In this document: positions 52,459 through 64,000 of the stretch, one piece after another
How positions within the stretch are numbered: the stretch's first letter is position 1
How the letters are laid out: each line of letters opens with the position of its first letter
Source of the DNA: Branchinecta lynchi
Lineage: Eukaryota; Arthropoda; Branchiopoda; Anostraca; Branchinectidae
Length of the DNA stretch: 64,000 nucleotides
NCBI GenBank assembly: GCA_023053575.1
Contig: JAKZAP010000004.1
Location: forward strand, 19,479,624-19,543,623
Direction: 5' to 3'
Made by a program: the position numbers and the translations under genes
Notes under the pieces: generated by a model
What the model saw: the letters and a program-made list of their open reading frames with translations, nothing else
What the model was told of the DNA's origin: nothing
Database searches by the model: none

Positions 52459-53489
52459 TTTTTGGGATCCCAAAACGTAAGTGGAGGGATACCTATGACA
52501 TTGAAAAAGTTGTCCGTCTGTCTGTCTGTCTGTCTGTGAGCACGATAACTCTGGAAGGGAATGAGATATTTTGATGAAACTTGGTGTGAGGACTCTTTGG
52601 GTCAAAGGAAAAGTCGAGTTCGTAGATGATCTTGTAGCCTTACATTTAGGGGTGGGGTTCAAATTAAGGGCCAAACAAAATATATTTAAACAGTTAATGC
52701 GATAGTTGATAAAGGGGTAAGAAGACATGCTGAAAGACGAATATGTAAACCATTTTCTTTCCGGACACGTAGTTCTCCCCGAATCCTGCCACAACCGAAA
52801 ACTTTGTTAAAAGTAATAGTTTTATTTGAAGCTGATTTTATGTTGGATTGAGGGTAAGAAGACGTGCTAAATACGAATATGAAAACCATTTTCTCGCCGG
52901 ACAAGGCCTGGAATCCGGCCAAAACTGTAAAATTTGTTACAAGTAAAAGTTGTATTTGTAGTTGATTAGACGTTTGATTTAGGGGTACGAAGAGGCGCTG
53001 AATCAATATGTGATAATCCTTTTTTACCCGGACATATAGTTCGCCCGGGATCCGGTTGAAATAGAAAAATTTGTTAGAAGTTAAATTTTATACGAAGTTG
53101 ATTAGATGTTGGATACAGAGGTAAGAAGATACGCTGAATTGTTTTTTGAGCTATATTTTTTCGCCGGACAAGTGGTTCCGGAATTCCGCCGAAACCGGAA
53201 CATTGGCAGAAGTAAGGCAGGAAGTTTCGATCGGTTACGTTAAAATAAATATGACTTAGAAGGGTAAACACATATGCTGAATCCATCTCTGAACTTGGTT
53301 TTCTCAGATCGATCAGTTATTGTACTTCCTTTTGAAAATGTACAAAAAACCATAATTTTTTTGAGTTTTGAAGGTGTTTGAACCCCCACTATAAGCCTTC
53401 ATCTGTTTATAAATTTTAAAAATAAAAATATTGAACTGTCTGAATCAAATATTAAATTTGTGGGATCCATCGAAACCTTTGGTGTTGTT
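52459..53489 (+). mobile_element. Family A element, copy 5
   Basis: Starts 'ctttttgggatcccaaaacg', followed by (GTCT)5, ends 'gggatccatcgaaacctttg' plus GTGTTGTT. Lies just 3' of METAP1. Confidence 0.75.
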
Positions 53490-53630
53490 AAAAGTGATCA
53501 GCTACTTATCAGCTATATTTATTTTTGTTAAAACTGGTTTAGAAACGCCTCTTTTCTGTCTATTACCTTAAGCTTGGTTTACATTTTGCATAAATCGGAA
53601 TTTCAAATACGTGCGTATATTGTGCTTCTT

Positions 53631-54696
53631 CGGATCCAAAAACGTAAGTGAGGGATACCCATGACTTTGTAAAAGTTGGCACGTCAGCACAGTTGTTAGC
53701 ACGATAACTCTCGCAGTGAATGAGAAATTTATGATGAAAATTGGTGTGAGGATTCCCTGGGTCAAAGGACAGGTCGAGTTCGTAGATGGACTTTGTAGCC
53801 CTACGTTTAGGGGTGGGGGGTCAAATTTAGGAGCAAACAAAAAACAGCTAATAGTGGTTTTCGGGGTAAGAAGACATGCTGAACACCTATATCAGAATCA
53901 TTTTCTCGTCGGACAAGAGCCCATTTAAAAGTTAAAGTTTTATTTGAAGTTGATTAAATGTTCAGTTTAGGGCTAAGAAGACATGATGCACCCGCATATG
54001 ACAAGCACTTTCTACCCGGACATATAGTTCGCCCGGAATCCGGCTGAAATCAGAAAATTTGTTATAATTGAAAGTTTTATCTAGAGGTTCGAACTAGCGG
54101 TAATGAGGGATGCTGAATCCGTAAATGGAAATTATTTTCTCGACCGACGAAATAGTTAGCCCGGAATCCGGCCCAAAACCGGAAAATCTGAAGTTCATTA
54201 GAGGTTCGATGAAAGGGTAAGGAGACATGCTGAATTCGTTTTTCAGCCTAAGTTTTTTGCCAGACAATTAGTTCGCCCGGAGACCGGCCAAAACCGGAAA
54301 TTTGGTAGAAGTGAGGCAGGAAGTTTTGATAAGTTTCGTCAAAGTAGATATGACGTATAGGGGTAAACGCACACGCTGAATCCATATTTGAACTTTTTTT
54401 CTCCTGGGCCGTGTGTGGAGATTCTTTGAGAGCTCAATTGTTAGTTTCATGAATGACTATGCAACACGAGTATGAAATATTACGGGAAGGGAGAGTTCAG
54501 TTCAGTTCATTATTTTGGACTCCACGTCTGAGCGCTTGTGCACTTGTTCTCGATGATTAGCCATTGGCCTTAATCTGTTCCTAAAGTTTAATCGTAAAAA
54601 TGTTCAAGGAGTCCGGCGAAGACCGGATGTCTACTAGACACAATTGTCTGGATCAAATAGTAAAGTTTTGGGATCCCATCGAAACCTATGGTCTGT
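53631..54696 (+). mobile_element. Family A element, copy 6
   Basis: Starts 'cggatccaaaaacgtaagtg', ends 'gggatcccatcgaaacctat' plus GGTCTG. Eight or so modules, with ~65 bp of other sequence inserted near 54490. Confidence 0.72.
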
Positions 54697-55823
54697 TTTC
54701 CTATGAATGCTGATAACAAGGCGAGGGCGGACAAACGACTAATCCAGTTAGGGCCTTGAACTGGTATCAGTCGAATCTGTCAGAAGTCCACTAGTTGCTC
54801 TTAGCTCAGTTGTTTGCTTTGCGTTTGCCGTTCGAATTTCAGTTGAACATATTCAAACGATCTTCGTGTTATCGACATTACTGACAAAGTGACAGGATCC
54901 GGGCTTTTGTCTAAAATCAGCGTTTCGTCGATGCATCGGTCTTAGCAATCTATTTATTTATTTATTTTTTAACCCCCGTGGTGTGCGGTGAATATGAGAT
55001 AAGATGCTATGAATATTTGTTTACTTAGGGCCCATATTTAATGATATTTCCGGAAGCTTGTATCGCGGAATCAGGTATGTTTTTGTTTTTTTTACCAAGG
55101 GGTGAACAGAGGACAAATTTTGCAAATAGCCAATAGTTCTAGCGGAGGGAGTAGATATCTTTCGTAAATAATAAGGGCTACAGTAAGAAACACCTTCTCA
55201 TCCCGCTTCACGCATTCATCAAATATGGAATTTTCCATCCCTGCCTAGAAAGACCAAAAACTGTCAGCTGCCTAATGCGATTAACACCAGCAGAACTTGA
55301 GCAAGAAATACAAAACTATGGGCCCTTTGCTCACAGTGAGAATTGGATTTAATCACCTTTCGTGTGGCAGAAGTCAGTGTGGTCGTTATACGGTCCACGG
55401 CATAGACCGCCCGTTCAAGTGGATTAACTGTCAGCTTCAATCGTAAGGTGGCCCTTGCGAGCTTCATCCCTCGCGGCTCCCTTCAGAAAGATTGGAACCA
55501 GCTGGAAACTGTCCAGTTTGCCGTCGGAAACGGAGCAATCCACATCGTTCCAGTTGTTGTTTTTGTTCACCTGACTTTCTGTACCGCACTCCTAGGTTTA
55601 TCTGAACTGGGCTTTTCGGCGCTGACGCCGCCGTCTTAAATCTGTTATGGATATTCGATCATGTGGACGTATTATTTTAGCATAATTAAGTCATTACGGA
55701 GTGTTAATTTGAAGCTGAATGGGCCAGGTAGCAAAGGTTATACATTACACAGTGAGGGTTCGACCATGGGAGAGCTAATGTAAATCCCGTTTGACCAGTA
55801 TTCGGAAATATCTTGATCTCAAA
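54697..55823. other. Region between METAP1 and the tolloid-like gene
   Basis: A (TTTA)n stretch at 54949-54970 with 'ttttttaacccccg' resembles the LINE 3' tail in inverse orientation. No coding exon recognised. Any promoter of the tolloid-like gene would lie here; no TATA box could be supported. Confidence 0.35.
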
Positions 55824-55959
55824 ATGCTGCTTTGTCTGTGGGTATTGAGTGTTGTGTTTTGTGAAGCAAAATCTGGAAAATTTAGTGCCGAGGATTTGTA
55901 CAGTCTGAAAGTGCCAACTGCAGTGTCAAATGATATCTACATCGATCCATGTAAAGCAG
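55824..55959 (+). CDS. BMP1/TLL: Tolloid-like exon 1 (signal peptide, DPCKA)
   Basis: ATG at 55824, hydrophobic signal sequence of about 15 residues, then KFSAEDLYSLKVPTAVSND and DPCKA. Donor 'gtatgt', phase 1. Confidence 0.8.
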
Positions 55960-58900
55960 GTATGTATTTTTTTGTTCCCTATTGTCGTATCGGTGCCTTC
56001 ATTTTCATTCTGCTCTTCATTTCTTCTATATTCAACAATTGCCCAAAAATGAAGAGTCAGCAACGATGTTACAATGAGCGTGTCCGAGTTCAACTTTAGA
56101 CCAGAAAATGCTGCATTAATTCTGCAATTTTTGTAACTTTTTGGTTTCGGAGTAGAATTTTCGTGATATTTTATGTGCAATTAATACCGCGAAAAATTTC
56201 CGAGAAATGTTGCAAAGATGTAGCATTTTATACGGAATTTTCAGGCAACATGGCAGCTGACTTTTTCGATTTGAGCCATTGTTGAAGCAATATGAAGAAT
56301 TCAGTTATTCTGGTCAGAAATTGCATTCGTTGACTTAATGGCTATGAGCGAAGTGCTGCCATTACTTGCTTTAGGTTGACCGTGCTAAACAGATAATTAA
56401 TTTATTTATTTGAATCTAACACCGGCCAACTAGGGCCATTACAAAACAAAAGGACACTTTACAAACTTACACTTTTAGTGTGATAAGTTAGCTGATGTAT
56501 ATTCTAGCGGTATTTCGGCCCTTCTTTTGTAAAAGAAACAAGAGCCTGTCATCCTCACATGTTCCTTTTTCTAGCTTAAATATGAAGAGGACCCTTGCCA
56601 AGAAGGCCGAAGTATCGCGAGAATAAACATTAACTGACTTATCCGTTTAGCGCAGTCAAGTATGACTCGCAGACAGCTTGGGCTGAGGGCCTTGCTAGGA
56701 TTACTTCGGTATAGAGAGACTGCCCCGTACCTGACGAAAACGGATATTTATCACGATCATGGTCACTGTAAGGGGCAAAATTATTTAACAGTGTGAGATA
56801 TAGAATTTTTCTTGGACTTGGAGGATGACTTTTCTGTGTTAGTTAACTATTTTGAGCTCGTTTCTGAGCCTGTAAGTTTGTTTAGAGAAAAGTAATCTTA
56901 TCACAGAACAGAGTCTTCGTGCTTCCTATTGGTTGTTTTTTGCACTTCGAATCTTGACAGACTAATAGGATGCGAGACTCGTAAAACTGTGATTATTCAG
57001 ACCAAGAACGAGTCGACCCAGCATAGTTACCAAAGGCCGAAAATTTTGTCTCAACCTAAAATATCCTATACCTTAGAAAGTTAAATTATTTTGTTTATGT
57101 CCCTGTCCGTTTTCGTCGGTAGGCTGTAAATGTCTCTAGGTTTTGACAGCCATACCAGGAATAGAAGGATTGCACCCTACCCGATGGAAAGGGATATCGC
57201 TACACCATCATCACGGGAACCTAACAAAAAAATTTAACTTTGGGAGGAATAGGACTTTCAACTTTGAAATTAAATTACCGGTCTTTGACCTTCATTCTGA
57301 GCCAGGGACTTGCATGAATGTTAATTGGCTATTCCTTAATCGTATAGTTCAATTTTTGCAAAAGAGTTTCCAAGGAAGTAAGAGCTTGAAGGCTCCAAAG
57401 TTTGAACACAAAAAAGAAGTTTCGAATCATATTGGTCGGCGATGACGCGGATTTGAAAAAATGTGTCATAATTGACCAATAGGACGAGACTTCGTCTTTG
57501 TTTACAAACTTTAACGCCTTCAAACTCTGATCAGAAAGAACACTCATTTACATAAGTTATATTATTCCAACAAGAAGGTGCCAGATTAACGATCCTGCAA
57601 TTTGCTGGCTCAAAGTGGCTATCAGAGGCCGGTAATTTACTCTCAAAAGGCGAAAGTCCTATACTTCCTAATGTTATTTTTTTTCGTTGGGATCCCGTCC
57701 GTTTCCGTTGGGTATGGTGCAATCTCTCTATAGCATAACAGTGACAACTGACAATCTAGTTGTGATTGTTATGAAACAGCAATAGAGAGAATCAAAGCCA
57801 GGCTTCACCTTCCACATTTTTTGTCTAGATCCCGGATATCCGTTTTCGTGGAGGTGTGTCCAGATGAAGCGTGACCAAAAATGCCGGGAAATCCGATGCG
57901 TCGCAGGACACTCCAGATTCCGGGAGGGTTGTCCTAGAAACAACACGTTTAGGAGACACAATAGTTGCGTGTTTGCTGATACCATGGTACCCGATACCAC
58001 GGTCTAAAGTCGTTTTCGCAGTTATCGTGGTATCTGATACCACGGTCAGAGGGCGTTTTTTGCAGTTATCGTGGCATCAGATATTCAGATACTACGGTCC
58101 GACCGTGGTAACTGGTCGTGGTATATGAAAATTCATCTCACTTTCATCAAAATTTTGTCCGATTGGTGAGAAAGAAGTTTAGCACTTAGTGATGTAACTG
58201 GATATCTGTTTTTCTTTTGGGATGACTTCGAGAAGTGCAATTTCGGCAATAGTTGTATCAGTTAAATATTCTTTGAGCCCAAGCTGACTTTGAAACATTT
58301 ATTCAATGAATGTTTACAACGGATACGTCAGCTATGATTCTTCATCAGCGATATTTCGGCCCTTCTTGGCAAGGGTCCTCGTTAGGCTGTCAATCCTCTC
58401 GTTCAACTTCGGGGAAGGAAACAAACCTGTAATCAAATTTATTGCATTTTTACCACGATAACTGCAAAAACGACTAATTGCAGATCCAGTTACCGTGGTA
58501 ACAGATACCATGGTAGCAGCAAAAACGCAACTAATAATGTGCAGATGATCGGAGGACGAGAAAAGGGACAATGATTGACGGTGTGGATAGCCGATCAGGG
58601 TTTTCCAGTCGGATTTTCTGCACTTTCATCATCAAGTTGAAACTCTTTCGATATGGAATTGATGATGGTGCCGAAAATCATGGCAGAAATTTCAGACCAT
58701 GACCGACCGACCCCGGTCGTCCTTCCACAGTGGTGTTGGATTGCTATTTTCGTTTTTGCGAAACACTCCGAGGGGCTACCAACTCACCAGCACCTGCTGT
58801 ACAATCTTTCCCGACACCGGCCAGTACCAGCGATGCCGGCCATATATTAAGCGATTCGTCCTTATACGCTACTACACATATGGATTTTAATGTTCTAGCA

Positions 58901-59704
58901 CGTGGCGATTGGTGCCGGCGTCTAGGCCGGTGCCGACACCGCGGCATCGGGTAATTCTGGTCACTAAAGTCGAGAGTGGGCAATCCCTCGAGACAGTCTA
59001 CGTTCTTTATTACTTAATTTTTTGTTTCTGATTCGTGTTTGCAAAACGGAGAAACCCAAAGAAAGTATGCACTTTGTAGCCGTTCAACTCGGCTCCATTC
59101 CTTCTGGAAAGTAAACAGAACAGGGAACCTAGCTTTCGGATTTGCCCGTTGAATTTCCAACAGAAACAGAGCTATTATTATACCTCGATTGCATTGCCTT
59201 ATCTTAGGTAAAGGAGGTTCCATCCTAGCCGACGAAGGCGATTTTTATACTTCGTGCTGGTAATAATAATTACATGATACTAAACTAGACCATGGGCGTC
59301 TGCAAATGAGAGACGAGCAGAAGTATTGGCGAATTGAGCCTCACGTAAAACCGCATTTTGTCTTCAACCTCAGTTTTGTTATGTTGATTGTTGGAAGAAA
59401 AGTTCGCCATCCGTTTCCGTCGGCTATACTACAACCACTCTATTACTAGAGTTTTACTCTCGTTACTAATTCCTTCCTATGTTTAAGCTGGTTTCATCGG
59501 TGACATTGCAATACCAGAGCCAAGGTACGAGCTTGAGTTAGAGCGTTCGAGGTATGCTAATAGCAGCCTCTTGACTTATGGACCTACCCACGATGAAATC
59601 GCTGAACACTTTCTCAAGACAGAAGCTCAGCAAAATCAAAAGAAGAAGAAGCACAAGGAAAGACACGAGAAGAAAAAACTTCGAGCTGAAAAGAAAAAGA
59701 AACG
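55824..59704 (+). CDS. BMP1/TLL: Tolloid/BMP1-like astacin protease, first two coding exons (partial)
   Basis: Secreted astacin-family procollagen C-proteinase/tolloid precursor, N-terminal part only. Exons 55824-55959 and 59488-59704 join in frame (GCA G|CT). The chain starts MLLCLWVLSVVFCEA (signal peptide), passes through an acidic stretch, then DPCKAAGFIGDIAIPEP. That matches the DPCKAA-F-GDIALDEED prodomain signature of tolloids, where the Cys is the cysteine-switch-like residue. The remainder, PRYELELERSRYANSS then LKTEAQQNQKKKKHKERH and KKLRAEKKKKR, is a Lys/Arg-rich region, as expected before a furin site but longer and more basic than in vertebrates. The second exon ends in phase 2 with donor 'gtgagt'. 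No astacin (HExxH), CUB or EGF exon was found to 64000, so the gene continues to the right. The start ATG has A at -3. Confidence 0.82.
55960..56479. other. Tolloid-like intron 1, left part
   Basis: Nothing recognised except a (TTTA)n LINE-type tail at 56398-56420. Confidence 0.3.
56480..56705. repeat. Family C foldback element, decayed
   Basis: Two opposed half-ribozymes: 'gtatttcggcccttctt' near 56510 and 'gaggacccttgccaag' near 56587. The plus-strand copy has ATGAAGA for CUGANGA. Ends 'acagcttgggctgaggg'. It lies in tolloid-like intron 1. Confidence 0.5.
56706..57949. other. Tolloid-like intron 1, middle
   Basis: No exon or known repeat family seen. Confidence 0.3.
57950..58258 (-). repeat. 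Family D element
   Basis: 'gctgataccatggtacccga', 'gttatcgtggtatctgatac' and 'ttttcttttgggatgacttc' match the inverse of 41494-41800. Confidence 0.6.
58259..58442. repeat. Family C element
   Basis: Starts 'attctttgagcccaagctga' and ends 'gaaacaaacctgtaatc', with the ribozyme relic at 58346. It appears inserted between family D sequence on both sides. Confidence 0.55.
58346..58389 (-). ncRNA. Degenerate hammerhead ribozyme copy
   Basis: Minus strand: CAGC, CTAACGA (core G changed to A), intact stem II, GAAA, TATC, GCTG. 44 nt. One core mutation should abolish cleavage. Confidence 0.45.
58443..58535 (-). repeat. Family D piece (empty-site reference)
   Basis: 'taactgcaaaaacgactaat' with 'gcagatccagttacc' continues without interruption where the D copy at 40376-41800 carries a family A element. 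Confidence 0.55.
58536..59487. other. Tolloid-like intron 1, right part
   Basis: Nothing recognised. Confidence 0.3.
59488..59704 (+). CDS. BMP1/TLL: Tolloid-like exon 2 (GDIA prodomain, Lys-rich tail)
   Basis: Acceptor 'tttaag', donor 'gtgagt'. It encodes GFIGDIAIPEPRYELELERS, then EIAEHFLKTEAQQNQ and a ~27-residue tail, two-thirds Lys/Arg/His. Charge pattern suggests a coiled helix or polybasic heparin-binding segment. Ends in phase 2. Confidence 0.82.
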
Positions 59705-60786
59705 GTGAGTTGATTTGATACTCTGGTTGTATGTTCTAAGATGACCCACTTTCCAGTGCTCGATTGGCTATTTGTAAAAAAAAAAAATTCTATGCAGCAT
59801 TTCTTATACCTTTTTAGCCTCTTTTGTTTGGTGGGATGGCAGGTTTTCGGGTGAAATAACTTTCCGTGTCATGTCTTTACCACTATCATGTCATTAAGTT
59901 AAAACAAAGAAGGATCGAACAACAAAGAATTGACTAAAAAGAGGTACGGCATGGCGCAGGAGGTACGAGTAATAAAAGTAGACTAGGAAGTAGTAGAGGT
60001 AGACAAGTAAGTGAGAGTTCGTAACTCCAGAGCCTAACTGCCCCTCACTCTGAAGCCTGAAAGAGCCCTTTTAGTTTTCGTGCCTCCTACACTATGTAGT
60101 GCCGTGCCGCGCCAGTCTTTAGTCGACCTCGATAAATACAGCAGGAAAGGAAAATTGCAAGTATTTTGCGAACCATCTTAAAAATAAATATAAAGCCAAC
60201 TGTAACAAAAATCCGTGGTTCACTTAGTCTCGTTTCGTTTGTTAGAAAGACAGTTGTTTTTGTCAAAGTTTTAGCAAAACGCGCTTTTTTTCCAGAAAAT
60301 ATTAGCAATAGAAAAGGACATGCAGTTGGCTTGTCGTTTGCCCTTCTCTTTAGCAGTAATAACAGTGGTTACTTCCACTTGTATGTAAATACCGTTTCGC
60401 GTGGCATAATCTTTGTCGCGCATTATTCCATGGGAAAGCCGAACGAGTGGGAACTCTGAAAACTATTACTCATCTGCAACATAATCAAACAATCACACAA
60501 GTTTGCTTTGATGAAGAACTATACCTGCAATCCGTGACTAACTTGTGGTATTTCAAGGAAACTACTGTGCGACAGTATTGTCACATCTTGGATAAAGGGC
60601 AGGTGTGTTATAGTTAGGCCGTATCCAGACGTCGGACACTACTTTCTTAGTCGAAGTCTGTGTCCAAAAATGGAACTCTCAATCCAGCGATTTGTCAGCT
60701 TTCGAACATTCAGCTTTCACGTCATTCCGATACAAGACTTCGGGCCCAAACATTCATTCAGTCAACAAGAACAAGAACAGAAATTA
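59705..60786. other. Tolloid-like intron 2, nothing recognised
   Basis: No astacin-domain exon found; only short ORFs. Confidence 0.3.
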
Positions 60787-61730
60787 CAAGACCAAAGGTG
60801 TCGATGGGATCCCAAAAATCTAAGATTTGATCCAGACAATTAGGTCTTGTCTTCGCCAGGCTAATCATCAGAGAAAACTGAGTTTCTATCTACCTATCTC
60901 TCTATAAGCCATATCTGTTTTGACGATATTGACCGAAACTTCCTGCTTTACTACTGCCAAATTTGCGGTTTCGCCCGAATTCCGAGCGAACTACTAGTCA
61001 AGCAAAAAAAGAAAAATTCAGAAAGGAAGCCAGCGTATCTCCTTATCCCTATAAAAAATCTAATCAACTTTAAATAAAATTTTGACTTAAAAAAAAATGC
61101 GGGTACAACCGGATTCAGGACTAATTATATGTCCGGGTAAAAAATTATCATTATATACAGACTCAGCGTCTCTTCTTACCCCTAAATATACCATCTAATC
61201 AACTTCAGATAAAGCTTTTACTTTTAACATATTTTCCGGTTTTGGCCGGATTACAGGCGAACTAGTTGTCCGGCGAGAAAATAGTTTTCACCATCGGATT
61301 CAGCATGTCTTCTTACCCATAAATCAAACATTTAATCAACTTCAAATGAAACTGTTACTTTTAACCAGCTTTCCGGTTTGGCCGGATTCCGGACGAACTG
61401 CTTGTCCGGCGACAAAATGATTTTCACCATCATGCTCAGCATGTCTTCTTACCCCTAAATCAAACATTTAATCAACTTCAAATGAAACTTTTACTTTTAA
61501 CCAACTTTCCGGTTTTCGCTGGATTCCGGACGAACTACTTGTCCGGCGAGAAAATGATTGTCACCATCGTGCTCAGCATGTCTTCTTACCCCATAATCGA
61601 CTATCACATTAGCTGTTTAAAAATATTTAGTTTGTCCCTTAAATTGAACCCCATCCCCCAAATATAGGGCTACAGAGCCCATTGACGAACTCGACCTTAC
61701 CCTTGACCCAAACAATCCTCATACCAAGTT
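60787..61730 (-). mobile_element. Family A element, copy 7 (5'-truncated)
   Basis: Minus orientation: begins 'caagaccaaaggtgtcgatg', six modules, stops at 'cctcataccaagtt' before reaching the usual GGGATCCC start. Confidence 0.72.
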
Positions 61731-62904
61731 CTTGTGCCTACTTTACAGAGCGGCTTTTCAGGTGACATCGTCTTTCTTTACAACTTTGATTACACGGTAG
61801 CACTTGTCCGCACGTGACTAGGAGGCGACTTGTCAGGGTTGGTTCTTGGGTCATTATGATCAACGATTGTCTAGCCTATTACTCAGATTTACTGTTGCCT
61901 CTCTTTTGTTAATTCTCACCTCTTATAAAATAAGTTAGTTAATTTAGTTTGGTACGATGACGAAAATACAAAGTACAAATACAGAACTAACTTTTAACTG
62001 TGTATTCTCGTCTGTTAACTGGAAAAAATGCGGATAGTTTTCACACTGTTTGAAGTTATCTACCTTCCCTGTACTTCTTTATTGTCGATCCTGGGTTATG
62101 ACACCCTCTATTCTTCGTTTTCTTGACGAAGTCTAGTGCTATAAATAAGAAACAGAGCGTAGCGTCGCTGCGTCAACTATAACTCTTTCGGCAGGTCTTG
62201 GAACTCTTTTCTCTCATAAATTCTAGTCACTGCGACTTGAAGCGTTTCAAGTGCGGCTGAAGCAAACAACCTGTTGAGCTGACGTGTCAATTAGGGACCA
62301 TGGAGCCTGTCTTTAATTTGAAAGGGAGGCCATAAATTATGAGAGGCGTTTGAGCAGTCCTGATTCTAAATTTGTTGCTAGGTGCCGATCTTTAGCTGTC
62401 TACATTGTAGGAGCGATTTCTTGGCTTAGAACTATTTGCGAAATGCCTTTTGGTAATTCGTATTCACTCAATCCTCGACACGGCTGTGTAGTAAAATGCT
62501 TGGAATTAATGAAGTTCTATGTAACCCATCAGAGGAAAGATATGGCTCTCTGAAGCGAACAAGACCTAAGGTCTCAATGGGACCTCGAAGGAGAATATTT
62601 GTTAGACTTTGTGATACTGACTATTGGGTCTAACAGATAAGCAGAACTTGAAAACTTGCAATATAATCCTTTTAGACCCCTTAGCGGGATTCATTAAGTC
62701 ATCCGAGGCGAGGACAAATAGTATTTCCCGACCCACTACTCCTGGAGGACTTTTTATGTCCAGGATTTTTAAACCCCTCCTTCTCCCCGATTACGTCAGA
62801 ATGACCCATCCACTGAGGAACCTAAGAAGAGATATGGATTAAGCAAGCATTCATACCCCCTAACTAAAGATCTTATTGACTGTAGAATTATCTTCCATTT
62901 AAAA
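61731..62904. other. Tolloid-like intron 2, nothing recognised
   Basis: No exon or known repeat seen. Confidence 0.3.
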
Positions 62905-63245
62905 TCAAATTTCTTTTTTTTTGCCGGATTCCGGGCGAGTTGCTAGTCCAGTGAAAAATAAATTTCAGGTACGGAGTCAGCACGTAGTTTTACCCGAATA
63001 ATCATATCAGACAAAAATTCCAGTTTTGGCCTGATTCCGGGCGAACTACTTGTCCAGCAAGAAGACATGCAAAAATGGATTTAGCCTATCTGCTTACTCT
63101 CATATAGATCTCTGATCGACTTTGGCAAACACTTACTTTTACCGTATTTTAGGTTTCGGCCGGATTCCGGGCAAACTACGTGTCTGGCAAAAATTCCAGA
63201 TATGTCTTTACCGCTTCTCTTTCTCGTATCGATTTTCTGATAGAC
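62905..63245 (-). repeat. Family A module fragment
   Basis: Three modules ('ttgccggattccgggcgag', 'gattccgggcgaactacttg') without either end. It directly precedes the next copy. Confidence 0.6.
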
Positions 63246-63251
63246 TTCAGA

Positions 63252-64000
63252 ACAAGACCAAAGGTCGATGGGATCCCAAAAGTTCAAATTTGATCCAGAC
63301 ACTTGGGTCTTTTCTTCGCCAGACTCCTTGAACACTTTTACTATTGAAACTTAGAAACAGATTAAGGCCAAATAGCTAATCGTATGAAAACCCAAGTTCA
63401 GATATTGATTCAGCATGTGTGTTGAAGTCATATCTCTTTGACGAGGCAGATCGAAACTTCCTGCCTTACTTCTGCCAATTTTTCGGTTTCGGCGGAATTC
63501 CGGAACTACTTGTCCGGCGAAAAAAATAAGCTAAAAAAAAAATTCAGCATGTCTCTTTATCCCTACATCCAACCTCTAATCAACTTCAGATCAAACTTTT
63601 ACTCTTAACTAATTTTCCGGTTTCAGCCGGATTCCGAGCGATCTATACGTCCGGTGAGAAAATTACTGTCATGTGCGAATTCAGCATGTCTACTTGCCTT
63701 CAAATCGAACATCATATCAAATTTAAATAAAACTTTTACTTTAAAAAAATTCTCCGGTTTTGGCCGGATTCTGGCCGAACTAATTGTCCGACGAGAAAAT
63801 AATTTTCATATTCGGACTCAGCACGTTTTCCTTGCTTCTAAATCATACCTCCAATCAACTTCATATTAAACTTTTACTTTTCACAAATTTTCCAGTTTTC
63901 GCCGGATTCCGGGTAAAGTATTTGTCCGGCGAGAAAATAAATTTCATATTCGGATTCAGCATGTCTCCTACTTATTGGACTATCTCATTAGCTTTAAAAA
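63252..64000 (-). mobile_element. Family A element, copy 8 (runs off the window)
   Basis: Minus orientation: begins 'caagaccaaaggtcgatggg', five modules to the window end. Confidence 0.72.

Noticed and set aside
55791..55823. Longer N-terminus for the tolloid-like protein
   Set aside because: It would start at TTG. ATG 55824 leads directly into a good signal peptide.
56581..56630. Plus-strand hammerhead ribozyme in the 56480 element
   Set aside because: CUGANGA has become AUGAAGA, GAAA is GAAG and stem I does not pair. Counted only as a decayed family C copy.

Overview
This is a stretch of animal nuclear DNA, probably from a marine invertebrate. The genes are split into short exons with GT-AG introns, the proteins are metazoan (choline transporter, methionine aminopeptidase 1, a tolloid-like protease precursor), and most of the intron and spacer DNA is repeats. 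Nothing bacterial, viral or organellar was seen. The species cannot be named from the sequence.

Three genes lie head to tail on the + strand. (1) A high-affinity choline transporter (SLC5A7/CHT type) has ten exons between 5881 and 23320. Every splice junction keeps the frame and the chain ends at a stop. Its N-terminal exon or exons (about 60 residues) were not found in 1-5880 and probably lie left of the window. (2) A complete methionine aminopeptidase 1 (METAP1) has nine coding exons between 32424 and 52154. They give 372 residues with the zinc-finger domain and all metal ligands; one intron has a GC donor. (3) The first two coding exons (55824-55959, 59488-59704) of a tolloid/BMP1-like astacin protease hold a signal peptide, the DPCKAA...GDIA prodomain signature and an unusual Lys-rich tail. 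The protease, CUB and EGF exons would lie to the right.

The rest is a dense, nested repeat landscape. Family A (eight copies or fragments) is about 1 kb, has GGGATCCC near both ends and is built of ~120-140 bp modules. Family B has a terminal hairpin, G-rich modules and an 'AAGTGCCATATGAGCTC' end. One B copy (23768-27332) was split by a 5'-truncated non-LTR retrotransposon. Families A, B and a third type (G) share a 'TGTCCGTCTGTC ... GATGAAACTTGG' module. There are also several MITEs, tRNA-derived SINE pieces, minisatellites and local duplications.

The most interesting structure is a dispersed repeat family (called C here) whose members carry a 44-nt sequence matching a type I hammerhead self-cleaving ribozyme: CUGANGA, a capped stem II, GAAA, a minimal stem III, UH at the cleavage site, and a closing stem I. 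Two copies (19968-20011 on +, 17727-17770 on -) have an intact core. A second subfamily (1587-1630 and 34980-35023, both on -) has a compensatory change in stem I. At 19968 and 20344 two same-strand copies lie 376 bp apart, as expected for a retrozyme or Penelope-type dimer. The downstream copy abuts the acceptor of a choline-transporter exon and may supply its branch point.
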